A stretch of 64,000 nt of DNA. Source: Stictocephala bisonia. Lineage: Eukaryota > Arthropoda > Insecta > Hemiptera > Membracidae. Below the pieces are notes generated by a model, which worked only from the letters and a program-made list of their open reading frames with translations, was not told the DNA's origin and searched no databases. The DNA lies in the NCBI GenBank assembly GCA_035578905.1, contig JAQJVL010000260.1, positions 388,501 through 452,500 of the forward strand. The letters run 5' to 3'. Shown piece after piece: positions 13,011-26,800 of the stretch (position 1 is its first letter; every line of letters begins with the position of its first letter). A program made the translations under genes and the position numbers.

Positions 13011-14429
13011 AAAAAAAAAAACCAATTTTGTCCATTAGACTTTTTAATATAATATTATCAAACGTTCGCTACTAATGTAGTAAAATTCCATCAAAGAACT
13101 AGTTTTTTAAATATCTTAAAACTTTGTACCTAGTTATTTAGTAATTTGTTGGATTAGAAAACTCTACAGCATGTTGTAAATTAATTCTGCATATTGCATT
13201 TGATAGCATATTTTGCTTCCATTTCATGAATTTTTTTTAAGTATAGAGGCAGTAGCCATTTTGTAATGGGGCACAACCTTTTAACAAAATAACTGATGAA
13301 AGTAACCACGTAGACCTTACTTTTAAAATATAAATAAATTACAATTACGATTGGTAAGGTTATCCGTAATTCTATTTTTTGTTTTAATTTGTGAGAAGTC
13401 TCCCTTTAATTTTTCTTTAATGATATTTGCAAAAATATATCTAGGCTATAGGCCTAATGCTCAAAGCTGCATAACCCACTGACACGTGCATATTTTTAAA
13501 AGTTGGCACTGCATATTTTTTTAAAGTGTCCAATATGTACTAATTTGGGCCTGACTAGGCTAACTAATTAACCCAATTATTTATATGAATGGGTCCCATA
13601 GTAAAGTTATACAAAATACAGATTATATTGATTTTGTGCAAGTACCGTACTTGGAAATAGGCATAAACTTTTCAGTGTTAGCTTACTATTTTTCATTATA
13701 AAAAGGGTAAGTAACACTTATTAATAATTCTATTCCGTATTAGGTTTGCACATTGTTATCTGTACTCTGTTATTCAGAAAGATTATTTATTTTTGATATT
13801 TACGATCTTAAGAGGATTAAAAATAAAAAATGTTTACTAACAAATATATGAAAGGGTAAAAATTTAACTAAATTTAAATCACATTACTGATTTGAACTAA
13901 ACAAAACCTGGATATAATTTTGTTTGCCATTAAATAAACTTCTTTACATAAATAATGGTAGTTATCGTATTACTCTCGCTTCAAACATAATATAACAGTA
14001 AATATAAATTTAAACAGAATGCTCAAAAATTTGAAATAACTACCGTAACTCATAACTAACCTAATCACAATCAATTGGGGTAATTATGCATTTTCTAGAC
14101 GCTTCTGAAAGTATGATTTCTTGTAAAAAAAGTGCTAAAATATAATTTTATATTTCTTAAGGAGGTTGGTTTTAGCCAGAGAAAATTTTTTTTTACAGAA
14201 AAATAAAAAACTTTAAATCGGTAATATTAAACTTTTTCCATTTTACTTGTTTTGATTGCTCAACACGAATATGTAATTGGTTTTTCAATTAAATTAATTT
14301 TTTGGTCTGAAAAATACACTTCTTTACTTACCTAACCAAGCGTAACCTAACTTATCAATATCATCTATTTAATCAACAAAAATTTATTATTTGCAATACA
14401 TTTAGCAGAAATATATGCAAATTTGTTTT

Positions 14430-14812
14430 TTGTTGCTATTTATAGCTCCTATTAACATTGTGCATATGACATTGTGTTCCTATTAACGTTGTGCAATAGG
14501 CTAGGTGATTTGCCGCGAACCTAGTTTTCCCGTGATATTTAGAGAAATAATAGTCGTGATCAAAATAGTTTTCTAATTCGAGTTCAGCATGAAAAACTAT
14601 ATCAAATTTAAAAAAAATGATGAATAAATCATGAAAAATAACGGAGACAAATAGAAAAATAACACTTTTAAAAATTTAGTACTTTTTTGTTTTTTTGTAT
14701 ACAAATTTTGTTTCCGCAGAATAAAAAGGGTTTTATCATAAAATACATTATGATTCTATCCACTTGTGATAAAAAAGTCAAGATTGGCGAGGCGTCTAGA
14801 AACTGCATAAAT
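14430..14812. repeat. TIR repeat family, copy A (partial)
   Basis: It shares the family's internal phrases (the AGTTCAGCA box, the TTTCCGCAGA box) and its right end CTAGAAACTGCATAAATACC with copies at 15105-15882, 45090-45783 and 46140-46796. The left end is uncertain. Confidence 0.5.
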
Positions 14813-15104
14813 ACCATCGACTGTAGAGCCTATGATAAAATAAACTAACTCACAACTACCTTAATAATATTAATCAATTGTAAATATCGATATTAAACAA
14901 TAACAATCAGACATGAAAGTACAAAAAAAGATATAAAAAAAGGAAAATTTATTTTTATTAACTTACATGAAGGTTTACTAAAATTAGATTTCTAAACTGA
15001 CCAGTAACTCAGCATATTCTACCTGCAGGCTATGCAAAAAGTAGAGATGTAGCATATGATGATAATTCTTAACAAGTTTTTTTTTTTTTTTACTCAAGCA
15101 AAAA

Positions 15105-15882
15105 GTAGGGAGTATTTATGCAGTTTCCTGCCACCAAACAAATTTTGAACATTTTGCTTGAAATGGGTCTAGAATTGGCTGTATTGTTTTTCACGAGATA
15201 TGCTTTTCATTCTGCGGAAATAACGCATTTTACCGAAAAATTCGAAAAAAACCAATGTCACAACTTCTAGTATTTTTGACATGTTCCTGTTAATTTAAAT
15301 GGTAATTTAATCATCTTTTTTTATTTTGATGTGTTTTTTGCGCTGAATACAAATTTGAAAACTATTTTGGTCTATTACAAATATTTCTCGAGAAATAACG
15401 GAAAAACTACTATCGCAGCGGATCGCGATTAGCGGTTATTACGCGATCATTATATACAACAGCTATTAATCACAAAAACCGAATTCACCTATATTCCCGC
15501 CGGGGTGCCGGCCGTCACGGAGGCCAAACTCTCGAATTTAACGCAAATTACGAATTTGTGTTGAGAAAATAGACAACTAGGTTAAGTTAGGTTATGTCAG
15601 TAAAAAATGCATTTTTCGAATTGAAAAAATAATTTTACTACAAAACCAGTTATATATTTGAGTTCAGCACAAAAAAACACGAGAAATGAAAAACAAATTG
15701 TCGAAAAATAACAATTTTTAAAAAAGTTGGTTTTTCATTATTAGATAAAAAAATAGTTTTTCTATTTTTCGGTAAAAAACGAGTTTTCCGCGGATGAAAT
15801 CAAACTCCTCAAGAGATATACTCATTTTCACCACTTTTTTAACATGAAATCGTATTTTCAGAGGTGGCAAGAAAGTGTACAC
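15105..15882. mobile_element. TIR repeat family, copy B (about 780 bp, most complete)
   Basis: The left end GTATTTATGCAGTTTCCTGC is the inverted form of the ends seen in sister copies (CTGCATAAATAC in copy A), and its own right end reads GAGGTGGCAAGAAAGTG. Internally it shares long near-identical stretches with 46155-46796, including ACCAATGTCACAACTT, GAAAACTATTTTGGTCTATT and CGCGATTAGCGG. It has no coding capacity and looks like a non-autonomous DNA transposon family. I could not settle the target-site duplication. Confidence 0.6.
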
Positions 15883-17760
15883 ACTAACTAACCTAGTCTA
15901 CAAGTTGCAAAATTAAACCTTACCTGCAATTCAGTCAATCACCACATATCACCATCAAACTAGCTTCAGTTCATACCAACAGTTTAACGTATGTTCTTTG
16001 TTAGGGAGTATTTATTACGTGCCATATCAATGTTAGATACCTATAGAATAAAATTATGAGCATTCTCGATTTTAGTATTGCTCCTATCGACCAGACCATA
16101 ACCTATAATAATTGTTCACAAAATTTCAGACTACACAATACACATGAACTTGTCTCCCAAATTGTAAATAACAGAAGAAAAGACCAAATAGCGGGTGGGT
16201 GAGCCAGTGACAGTAGGTACAACTGAGACTTATTCAATATAATTAAATAATGCGTATTAGCACTTAATTCTGATCGGCCGCTCCCATTCTGCGTTGAATG
16301 CGAGTGTCTACTGTCTTCAAGTGCCGTCGTCTGCTGACTTGAGGAGACCAAATCTCAAATGATGACGCATGCGTTGAAACGAAACTACAATGGTGTATTT
16401 GTTTTCTATTTAAAATATCTATTTATTAATAACTTCCTCGTTCACTAATAATATTGCTGATCTTTGTTGGAATTGTATGTAGTCGTAGCGACATTAACAC
16501 AAAGGAACTGTTTAGTGACGATGTATATCGCATCGCCATTCGCCATCATCATACTAATTAAAATGAAAATAACAAATCCATTGGATCCAAATTCCCAGTC
16601 GTGCAGCTGGGCGGGCGGGGCAGTGGCTAGCGCCTGCGTACAAGCCAGTCAAGCCACCCTTCCTTCCTCACTTTTCAACACGAGAGCGCGAGGTACAGTC
16701 AATGCCATTCAAAACAGTAATCTTTCATATAATCTACGCACAGTGCCGTGATATAGACTTTATACAGGACTGTACCCAGTAGAGCCGAAACGGGGATATT
16801 GGCGCGAGGTGAGACCTGTTTTCACTTTTTAAATTTTCCCTCCGCGGTCCAACTTAACTCGAAATCCCGGATTTTTCCCGGTTTTTCAAGGGCAAATTGA
16901 ATTCCCGAAAATTTCCCGGTTTTTCCCGATTTCCCGGTTAGTAGACACTCTGTTATATTGAAGCTTTGGATACTGTATTTCAAATAATATAAAGAACACT
17001 TAAAATGTAGTTTCCCCGTATTTAATTTCATTCATACACAAGAAATATTTATTTTTCAAGTTTTGTAAACACAAAATAGATAAAATGTTAACTCTTTAAT
17101 GGCTTTTCAATAAGGTTTGATCCCAGATGTACAAAGAAATAAATGTTTGCCTATAGTTTAACCTACACCTCATACTGTTGATACTATTACCATATTACTA
17201 TTATTATTTATTTATTTTGTACATCACATTACATCTACATAGGGAATTTCCCTTAGACAGGTGAATCGTCAATTCTTAAGACTATAATAAAATAACACAT
17301 TCAATAATGATAGACGTTAATAATAACAAATTTTACATCACAAATTATAGCTTTGTTGTGCCTAGATCTACTATCCTCAAAAAATTCATACAAGCTTTAA
17401 AAACTGTTTCTTTTAAATATTTTAAAACTTCATTCTTAAATTTATTTAGGTTTTAAATGAGTTTTGATTTGTTGGTAGTTTATTATATATCCTAATACCA
17501 TTGCAGATCAGAGACATAAAAAAAGATGTGTTATGCATTGGTATTTGTATTTGAGAACTGTGCCTAGTTGGGTAGTTATGTGTTGCACTATTGGTGTTAA
17601 AAACAGTACTGTGTGACTTAACACAGATATTATTTCAAAATATTTGAATGGTAATCATATGCCTGTATTGACTGCCTACTTAAGGAAGGTGGATAGTTAA
17701 GCAGTAAAGCTACAATATTCCACACAGTTCATCTAAATTAAAACAACAATCTATTCTAAC

Positions 17761-17876
17761 CTCTGTCTTGTTTTCTTCTTGAGGGATTTGGAGTAAAAGC
17801 AACTGTATCAACAGCATTGGGAATTACAGACACCTTTGCGTGGTGAACTCTTGCTCGTAAAACTGTATTTTCTTTA
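17761..17876 (-). CDS. PIGA: PIGA coding exon 5
   Basis: The acceptor TTTGATTTCAG precedes T-AAA-GAA-AAT, completing the split Gly codon of exon 4. The sequence encodes [20 protein letters not shown] then [18 protein letters not shown] and ends in phase 1 at donor [14 protein letters not shown] and V-I-P-N-A-V-D are signature PIGA motifs in the middle of the GT4 fold. The next exon (expected to carry a V-S-R-L-V-Y-R-K-G-like motif) was not found in the readable sequence to the left. Confidence 0.9.
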
Positions 17877-20800
17877 CTGAAATCAAACAAGAAAAGATTT
17901 TTCTTATTTCTATAGCTTAGTTATACAATTATAAATACAGCTGGTGGAAGAAATTTACATCTAACCACTTCCTGCTAATGTGCTTTAAAGTTGTAACGTA
18001 TATTTTATTTATTTCTTATTTAAGGCAATGCCTGCCAAAAATCTGTTTATAAGAATAAAATAAGGCATTGAATTCACAGTTTTTCTATTGCATTAAAACA
18101 TCTTCTTCATCACTGGTAATTATGCCACCTGGCAGTCCCATGTTTGGGAAATATTGCTGGTGACCATTGAAGAACATTAACTGTTGACAATAACCTGGTA
18201 GTCATTACTTAATTCAGCTCTAATAACTTATACAGTGAATCTGAAAACCTATTTCAATTACCACAGTTTATGAAATCAAATCCAGTGCTGGCACTGGAGT
18301 TGATAAATTAGATCGGTTGAATCACAGGAGTGGTTTCCAGGTATCTTGTAGGTTAAGGAGTTAGTGGAGCTGGTAAAAGATGTGGCTGGGAGATGAACAG
18401 GACAAGTTTTAAGTTACATAGTATGTAAATAGTAAGAAAATAAAACAAAATTAAAAGATTTTCAATTATACAGTACAAATTTTTAAATCAATGATACCCT
18501 TCCTATATATTAAAACAATCGTGTCATTTAGTTCACTCACTTTCTCACTTATTACTTCACCGATTTTGATGAAATTTTTGTTATTCAAAAGATAATTTTG
18601 ATTTCCAAGTCGTAACAGAGCTAGATTTTTGAAATTCTCAGAGGTTTTTGTCCTAACCGGCGTCAAAGTTGCAATATTATTCTTATGGAGATTAATTTTA
18701 ATTGACCAGCTGGCGACACAGTAAAATATCAAGTTAATTATAAAAGAGGGAATACATGTCTGTCTGTCTGTATGTTATCATCAGCTGTTAAATAAAATGA
18801 AAACATTTGAAATAGGCTTGGTAATAACATTGGTTGTTTATAATTATTATACTATAGTGTGCAAACCACGTGCAATGAGTGAGCTACTGTAAACTAATTT
18901 AAATAATATGATTTTACCTAGTACAGTTTAATTACTAACATTTGAAGTCAAAAGTTACATGCCGAAGGCCGAGGAATCACGAGCACAGCGAGTTAATGGG
19001 GTTAGCATACGAAGCGTGCAGGGGTGTCCCATAGTAGTTTCTTAATTTTAGTCAAAACTAATCATAATTTAAGTGATTTTCAGCAAAGTGTACTTTAAAA
19101 TTTTGATAGATAATCAAACAAATTTGTAGTGTTAAGAACATTTGACAAATTATTTAAAAACATGTTGACCCATTGGCTTAGTAATACAGTACAACCTCGC
19201 TTAACTGACGTTTATGGGCAGTGATGACGTTGGATAAGTGACAATGTCAGATAATAGGGAATTGAAATAAAAACGCTATTTTTTTTATAATTAGTATATT
19301 GGAGAAATAGGACATCAGCAAGCTTACGTTAGAAGACAAGTTCACTAACACCAGAGTAGTAGTAACTTACAAAAAATAAACACATAATCTCACAAATTTT
19401 CAATGCCACTGGCATTTTCTTCAGGTGAGTAGAGAGAGACTGACATGGCTTCCACTATTGCTGGGTAGGTAGCTGTGGTGGGGGTGTTTGGTGGTGGGGG
19501 TTGAACATCCATAGAGCAAAACTCAGGTATAGATGCAATATTTCAGTTAGTATATATATGAAGTTTGCTGATGGTGAAGGGGTTGAGGGGAAGTGGTCTA
19601 TCTTATGTTCAGATTAGGTGGGTCACGGGATTTTGTTATCCATTGGTGTGCTAATTCCATCCTTTGGAGTTAGGAACTATTGGCATGGGAAGGAAGGGAT
19701 CTGATTACTTTAGTGGTGTAACACTGATCACAATTTTGGTTATGGAGAAGAGTATGGGCAGAGACAGGTTTTTCAGGATTTTGGACTTTGCAATCATGTC
19801 TATGGCCATTCATACATTTTCGAAGGGTTTCACTGGTAAGGCCATCAATATATTGGGCAGGACAGTGCTGGCACTGGAGTTGATAAATTAGATCGGTTGA
19901 ATCACAGGAGTGGTTTCCAGGTATCTTGTAGGTTAAGGAGTTAGTGGAGCTGGTAAAAGATGTGGCTGGGAGATGAACAGGACAAGTTTTGCAAAATTTC
20001 TTGTTACAAGGATTAGAACTGGATGGTTGCTGGTCTTTAGGACAGGTCAGGATGTTGGGATCAGATAACTTAGGATGGACCAGGATTTGGCGGAGGCTTT
20101 TGTTTTGTCTGAAAGTCACAATAGGAGGTTTTTCAAGGAGATCTTTGGTGTGGGGAGAAGCTTTAAAAATGTTGAAGCCATCTTTCAGGATTTTTTTCAG
20201 TTTCTGTAGGCCATGGTGGTAATTAGTGACAAGGAGTAAGCATTGGGAACTGCTTCTGATTTGGGGTTGGTTTTGGGACTGGGCTAAACGGATTTGGTTT
20301 TTAATAAGGTTGGTAAGGTAACCTCTCTTTTGGAATGCACTTACAAATTGATTGTTGTATTTATTTAGGTTTCTGGGAGAGGAAATTATATGTTTGGCAC
20401 GGGTGGCTAGGCTATAGGGTAGGGAGCGTTTAGTGTTGTTGGGGTGACAGCTGGTTAAAGAACTTAGTATTTTTTTTTAATAACTAAGTACTTTAATGCA
20501 TTTTACTAAGAATTAACACTTTAGTACTGTTTAAAAAATCATTACTTTGGGTTATAGAACACAAAATAAAACTGATAACAATAAGAAATACAGCGTAACC
20601 AAATTTCGGGACAGAATTAATGTATAAGTTGCAAAATACAGAGTTATTTAAAAATACCTAAAATGAAAGGTAAATATACTAAATATAAAATTAAACAATT
20701 ATAAATGAACTTTATACACGAGTCTAAAAATACACTTCTTATTAGAAGTGTACACTCACACTTTACAGCCCGCGCTAAAACTGAACGTAAGGTTGGATAG

Positions 20801-23800
20801 TAACAAAAACATTACTGTATCTGCTCGTTCAAAAATACAGTTGCTGACCAGTTAATTATTACTCTATTGCATTGTTACGTAATTCACGTAATACAGTACA
20901 TGTACTTCATAATCAAATTCTGTTAAATATGAACCGATTTTCGTTGTATAAAAGTCAGTTCCGGTCCCGACTATCTCAGAAAATCAGACAGTGGCGATTT
21001 CAGGACGGGTATGACGGTTGAAACGGAATGTTGATTAACAGCATGCCGGATGACGAGGCTCTACTGTACATAGGTTGATTTGATAGGTACTATCGCCAAC
21101 ATATGAGGCATTAAAGTTGTAATAAACTTGGCTATTCCTGACCAAGGAGGTTGTCATTCGTGAGAGCACACTTGACACCTACAAAACAGGACACTACTTG
21201 TTGGAAAGCAATAAGAGTTAAATAAAAATTCAATGCTTTTAATGAAAATTAATCAATTTCAGATTAAATAATTTTAACAAAAAGCACAAAATCATTAATT
21301 CTGATAAAATGTGTGCATGGTACATTCTTTCAAACAAAATTCATTTTAAAGTGGGACGACTAAATTTTAATATTCATTTTAAAAAATTATGTTTTTGCTT
21401 TAAGAATGTTAGATAGTTCTAAAATAATAAGTTCTTTCAACAAATTTTAGTTCTGATTTGGAAAACAATGATAGTAAAAAATTAAACGAAACAACACACA
21501 AAAGTTGTATACTGACTTAAAATTTAAATATTATGGTTAATGTAGTTACCCAGTATGCGAGACACAAATACAGTGGTCACTGTCAGCTAAAGACATTTCC
21601 AACATCTTATTAGTAATTATTGCAGAAGTATCAGCAAATCCAAACAGGGAATGATCAGTGAATACAGTCTGTAACAAACACAAACTACTATTGTGATACA
21701 TGATACATACCAGAGCACACACAACTGTTTAAAATAATAAGAATACCTGTTCATTTACTGTCAGCCATCTTGTTCTGATTTAACAGGAATGATTTGAAAT
21801 GGAAAGTTTAGGAAAGAAACTTTGTATACAAAGTCCCAGTTAAACTGAAAGTTGGTTTGTCGAAGTTCGGTCAAACATGGTCCTAGTATTTTTAAAGCTA
21901 CATGGAGGTAGACAATTTGTAGGCCTAACATACATATAGTATGTTCTAGAATCTAGAGCATAATGTTTCTAAAGTCTTTTGATATTTAATTCGTGCCAAC
22001 ATACATTTTCTCAACTTCAGGAGGCATGTGCGTTTCAGATAATTTAATTTTGTCATTACTACAATGTCAAACATACAAAATAAACATGTTTATTTATTTA
22101 CAAAACAGCTGTTATTAATTTACTAAAAATCATCCAAATGTTATCCTTATTGAACAATATTTAAGGGGTGGTCCCTTAGGAGTACTTTATCAAGATGAAA
22201 ATACTTTAGTTGTCCTATTTAAGACGTAAAGACACAATGTACAACATTTCAGCTCTCTATCTACATGGGAAGTTGGAGAATTAGTGATGAGTGAATGAGT
22301 CAGTCAGTGAGGGTTTTGCCTTATATATATATATATATATATATATAGATAGATAACAGACGCACATGTATGCGGGGCACCTACAATTGCATGTGACGCA
22401 ACGCGCACAATGTTTTTTTTTTATCACGAATGCCAACTTTGATGCTGCTTTACTATACAATACATAAGATATTTATGTTCCACTTCCCCCGACTTGCGAA
22501 ATGGACTCTTCCAGCCAGCTACACTGAACAAAAGTAAACAACATTGCCAGCTCGGATCTTCAACGCCTAAACGAACAATGTTTTGTTTATCATGATCGCC
22601 AACATTAACGCTGTTTTACTATACAATACGTAAGATATTTATGTTCCACTTCCCCCGACTTAAGAAATGGACTCTTCCAGCCAGCTACACTGAACAAAAG
22701 TAAACAACATTGCCAGCTTGGATCTTCAACGCCTAAACGAACAATGTTTTGTTTATCATGATCGCCAACATTAACGCTGCTTTACTATACAATACGTAAG
22801 ATATTTATGTTCCACTTCCCCCCCTTGCGAAATGGACTCTTCCAGCCAGCTACACTGAACAAAAGTAAACAACATTGCCAGCTTGGATCTTCAGGCGCAT
22901 TATTAAATTATTACACAGTAACAAGTGACCGCTTGTCAAGAGAGAGTGACTTGTCAATACAGTGCCTGTAATTTGCGAAATGCAAAACTAAAACACTTGT
23001 ATACAACATTTGCGTTTCAAAACTGAAAGGAGCTTCTGATTAATTGCAATTTTAGTTGTAAATAATTTTTATTGTTATCTACTTGCCGAACCGGATGACA
23101 TAGACTGCCGGATAAAGCGAGGGCGGATAATCAAGATTGTACTGTATTTCTATTCAGAAATATGTCATCTAACAAATTATAGTACCTACAAAAATCCTAA
23201 AAACTATTTTATATTTTTATTATGATTATATTGTGCACAATTTTTCAAGTGCCGTTTACACAATTTGCGCACGCTGACTTATGGTGTTATAGGTTTTATA
23301 CTTTTTTAAAAATATTTTCATATATTTTTACATTTTCTTCTAGCTAATAGATTGCACTAATAATGTACATGTAGCACAAAAGTATACAAAATTATGCATA
23401 CCTCTTATTTTTGGATTGTTATGTAATTTTTCACAGAAAATTTTTGTTTCCATGGTAACATTCTTATTTTCCCCAATAAACAAAAATATAAAAATATGTT
23501 TTAGGTTACAATATTTTACAATTCCTGAACAACCTTTTCTGTCCTATTCAATACTGATTTTTTAAAATTTTTTCGTGTCCTATTTGTAAACCTACAATGA
23601 TCATACTGTAACTTTGCACATTGTTTCGTTCTTGTGTTTTTATGAAAACAAAACATTCCAAAAACAAAACCTGGTAGTTTATCTAAAATATAACAACATA
23701 TTATTATAGTACACTAAATAATAAACAATTTGGCTATCTTGGATTTATTTACAACAAGTTTTTAGTGCTCCTATGGAGAGTTTTAAGTTTACGTACAATA

Positions 23801-26800
23801 TTTTCAAAATTTTTCAACTTTTTCTTAACAATAATTATTTACTAAATTTGTATAAGTTTTGATGGTAGTATGTGAATGTTCAGTTCTTGAGAAGAAAATA
23901 TTTTTTACATTTGGAGCATATTTAGTATTTATTATGATTTTTACAAAAAGGCTTGCGAAGCACCAAAAAAAGCACCTAGCAGTTAAGAGCACATAAAATG
24001 GCTCACCCATTGCTCACGATCCAGGGTTATATATTCAATTTATACATGTGAGTTATATACATAACCAAGTTCCTCTTGGCATCTGCAGGAAGTCCAATAT
24101 AACTGGACTTGTTTGCTGATGTCTTTACAGTCAGCTCAAAGTTAGTTTCAACCTCTATTAGTAGTCCAACAAGAGTTATTTTCTGCTTTTGGTAATCTTA
24201 TAGTACAATATAGTAGTTTTAACAAGGTGACTGTTTTTTAGGTGTATAGATCAGTATAATAAGTTATTTTTGTAGTATAATAGATGTGTAGTGTTATTGT
24301 GTTTTCCCTGAGTAAACAAAAAGAGCAAAAGGAAAAGAATAGTCATTTTATTAGAAGGAAAGTTAAATGTATATTAAAATAAGTAAAAAAATTGAGAAAC
24401 TTTTAAAAAGTTGCTAATGAATTAGGAGTGGATTGAAGAAATACTTCAAAGCATTTTCAAGAAGTAACTTTTTTTACCCTGTTTCTTCTGTATGGTATGT
24501 TAGTTCTCAATGAGTGGTGAGGATCTAATTGGATGGCTTAAAGAGAAAGATAATCTCTCTGTTGAAAACTTAATATTACTGTAAATTTTGTTTTATCATG
24601 CTCAGAATTCCACAACAAAATAAATAATAAACACTTTTCTAAGTAAAATCTAAGTATGAAGCAGAAAAAATTTAAGACCTATTCTTGAACCCAGTACAGA
24701 CAAAGCATAAGTTTGAAATATATGTACACTAGCTGTTTACCTGTTCCTTGCTACAGGATTAACATTAACCAGCAATATTTTAGTTTATTTTAAATGTTTT
24801 AATTTCAATAAGCATCACAGCCTATTTCAAGTGTTCATTTTATTTGTTTTTATCTAACAGCTGATAGTGTCAAATAAATTAAGTAACTCCCATTATATTA
24901 TCATTGAAACTGTAAAAGCGACTGGGGTGGAGCCCTTGAGTTGAAAGTGAATGAAACCATGCCAGAACCTTCCTGGGGTGAACTCTACAGCTTCCCAAAG
25001 TTTTTTGGCGATCTGATGAGTTGTTTAGTAATGCTTAAAAGACAAACACACAAATAAATTTCATGAAAAATAAATTTGTATTATAAAATGAGGACATTAA
25101 TATTTATTTTTGACAGTCACCCGACTAATGAATTCCCTTTGTACACATCTGGCCTTCATGAATTATGGTAACCCTATAGAGAGATGTTTGGCTCGTAATA
25201 TTTATGCTGTAAGGCTTCTCTCTGTAGTAAAAATTGAATAAAATTTGTGTAATTGGTCCCAAGCATTTGTGCTCTATAAAGATATTTTTAATTTTCTATT
25301 GTTAAACATTTTTAACCACCGAAAAAACTGCATTGAGTTGCAATCTACACTATATACAAGAAAACCAGACGTTTCCCCCATTTTGTGATGTGGTATCCTC
25401 AGTGGTAGATAGCACCTTGAACCGGTTGTCACCGGAAAATATTGATTCTAGTTATGACACTTAAGCCTGACAACACCATTGTACGTGCATGGGCGGGTGG
25501 GTGGGTCAACACCACTGTACATGTATGGGCAGGAGGGTGGGCCAACACCACTGTACGTGTATGGGTGGGCTAGTGGGAATTAATGGAGACGAATATGCTT
25601 ATATAATCTACATTTTCCTATCAATTCGAAACATTACTCTGATAATCATGAAAAATAACGTAGATGTTAAAGATACACATTGCAATGCTACAGTTGTGTA
25701 ACTATAATGCAAGGGTTGGTCGGCGTACTAAGAAGACCGCTAATGAAAATAATGTTCACACTTAAAGATAGCATTAATATCAATGCTTATGACTAAAATA
25801 AACACTATTAAAAGTAAAAGATTGTGTATCTGAGATCTAAAAAAAAATGTATGTACATTGTAAAATACTCTAAAACATGTATGTAACTGTAATAATAATT
25901 GAACAGGTATGATTTATAAAATGAGCAACCTTATTTATCAACAAACAGAGCTTCTGACAAGGTGACAAAACTATTTAATTTTACAAAATGGTTTTTATAA
26001 TTTGTCTAAGTTCAGTGAGTTTAACCATTGACTATGCATTAAATCAATACATTTGGAAGACGTGCGCCTGTGCTCTTACATAACCATATAAGTGCTTGAA
26101 CCACTGTTTGGCATACTTTATTTACTTTTTCTTAAGACGCTGATAATCAAATTTGGGCGAATATGCATTTCTATTAGCTCAGCTATTTGTCACTTCAGTG
26201 TCTGCTGAAGTGGCCTAGACTGCTGGTGCTACCTGTGAAAACCAAACAAAAACTAAGTTTACAGAACAGGAAAACCTGCTCCACAGAACCCATACAAGCT
26301 GACAGTCCTCTTTTTTCTAGGGTCAATGGTTTTACTTAGACTGCTCTTCTTTTTCAAATCTTATTTATCTTCATTTCATTAAATTAAGTGCTTTCCAACC
26401 CATCTTGACAGTAGGAACATTACCTTCAGTCCAAGAAGTCTTCCAATAATCATCGCTTCATGTGCCAGGGCTGAGAATGCTGAGTGACCATGAACATGAG
26501 TAATTTGTTCCCTTATGAACACATAACGTATCAATGGAAGAGAACATACCATAGTAGGCAACACACATTGGTTGTAGAAAGTTTTTATAGGCAAATAGTA
26601 GACCTGTAAAAATGCAGTGACTAACGATTACTTTTGTAACAGCCAACATTAATGAAATAAATAGTAATAAAAATAAAATGACTTGAACTATAATATTTTT
26701 ATAGGTTATAAGTTCTTTACTCAAGAATATGATTGTACAGCAATACTGATAGTACCTTACCATTATAACTTATCATTTCTCATCTTATTTTCACATACAA

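Larger units (their letters stand above)
7164..16952. mobile_element. possible 9.8-kb DNA transposon or composite, defined by matching termini
   Basis: The left end reads CAGGGTGTCTACTAA. The right end, reverse-complemented, reads CAGAGTGTCTACTAACCGGG. The right terminal region (16820-16952) is full of CCCGG/CCGGG blocks and the left terminal 100 bp looks like a corrupted version of it. The flanks share TTATAT (7158-7163 and 16953-16958), a possible 6-bp duplication. No transposase can be read, because most of the left two-thirds is the abnormal block 7190-13010. The ends could instead be two separate copies of one short element. Confidence 0.4.

Noticed and set aside
16464..16751. 95-codon plus-strand frame in GC-rich DNA
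   Set aside because: Considered as a gene or promoter island, but there is no recognisable domain. It lies inside the terminal part of the putative 9.8-kb element.
22397..22900. possible CRISPR array
   Set aside because: Units are contiguous 166-bp tandem repeats without spacers, in eukaryotic DNA.
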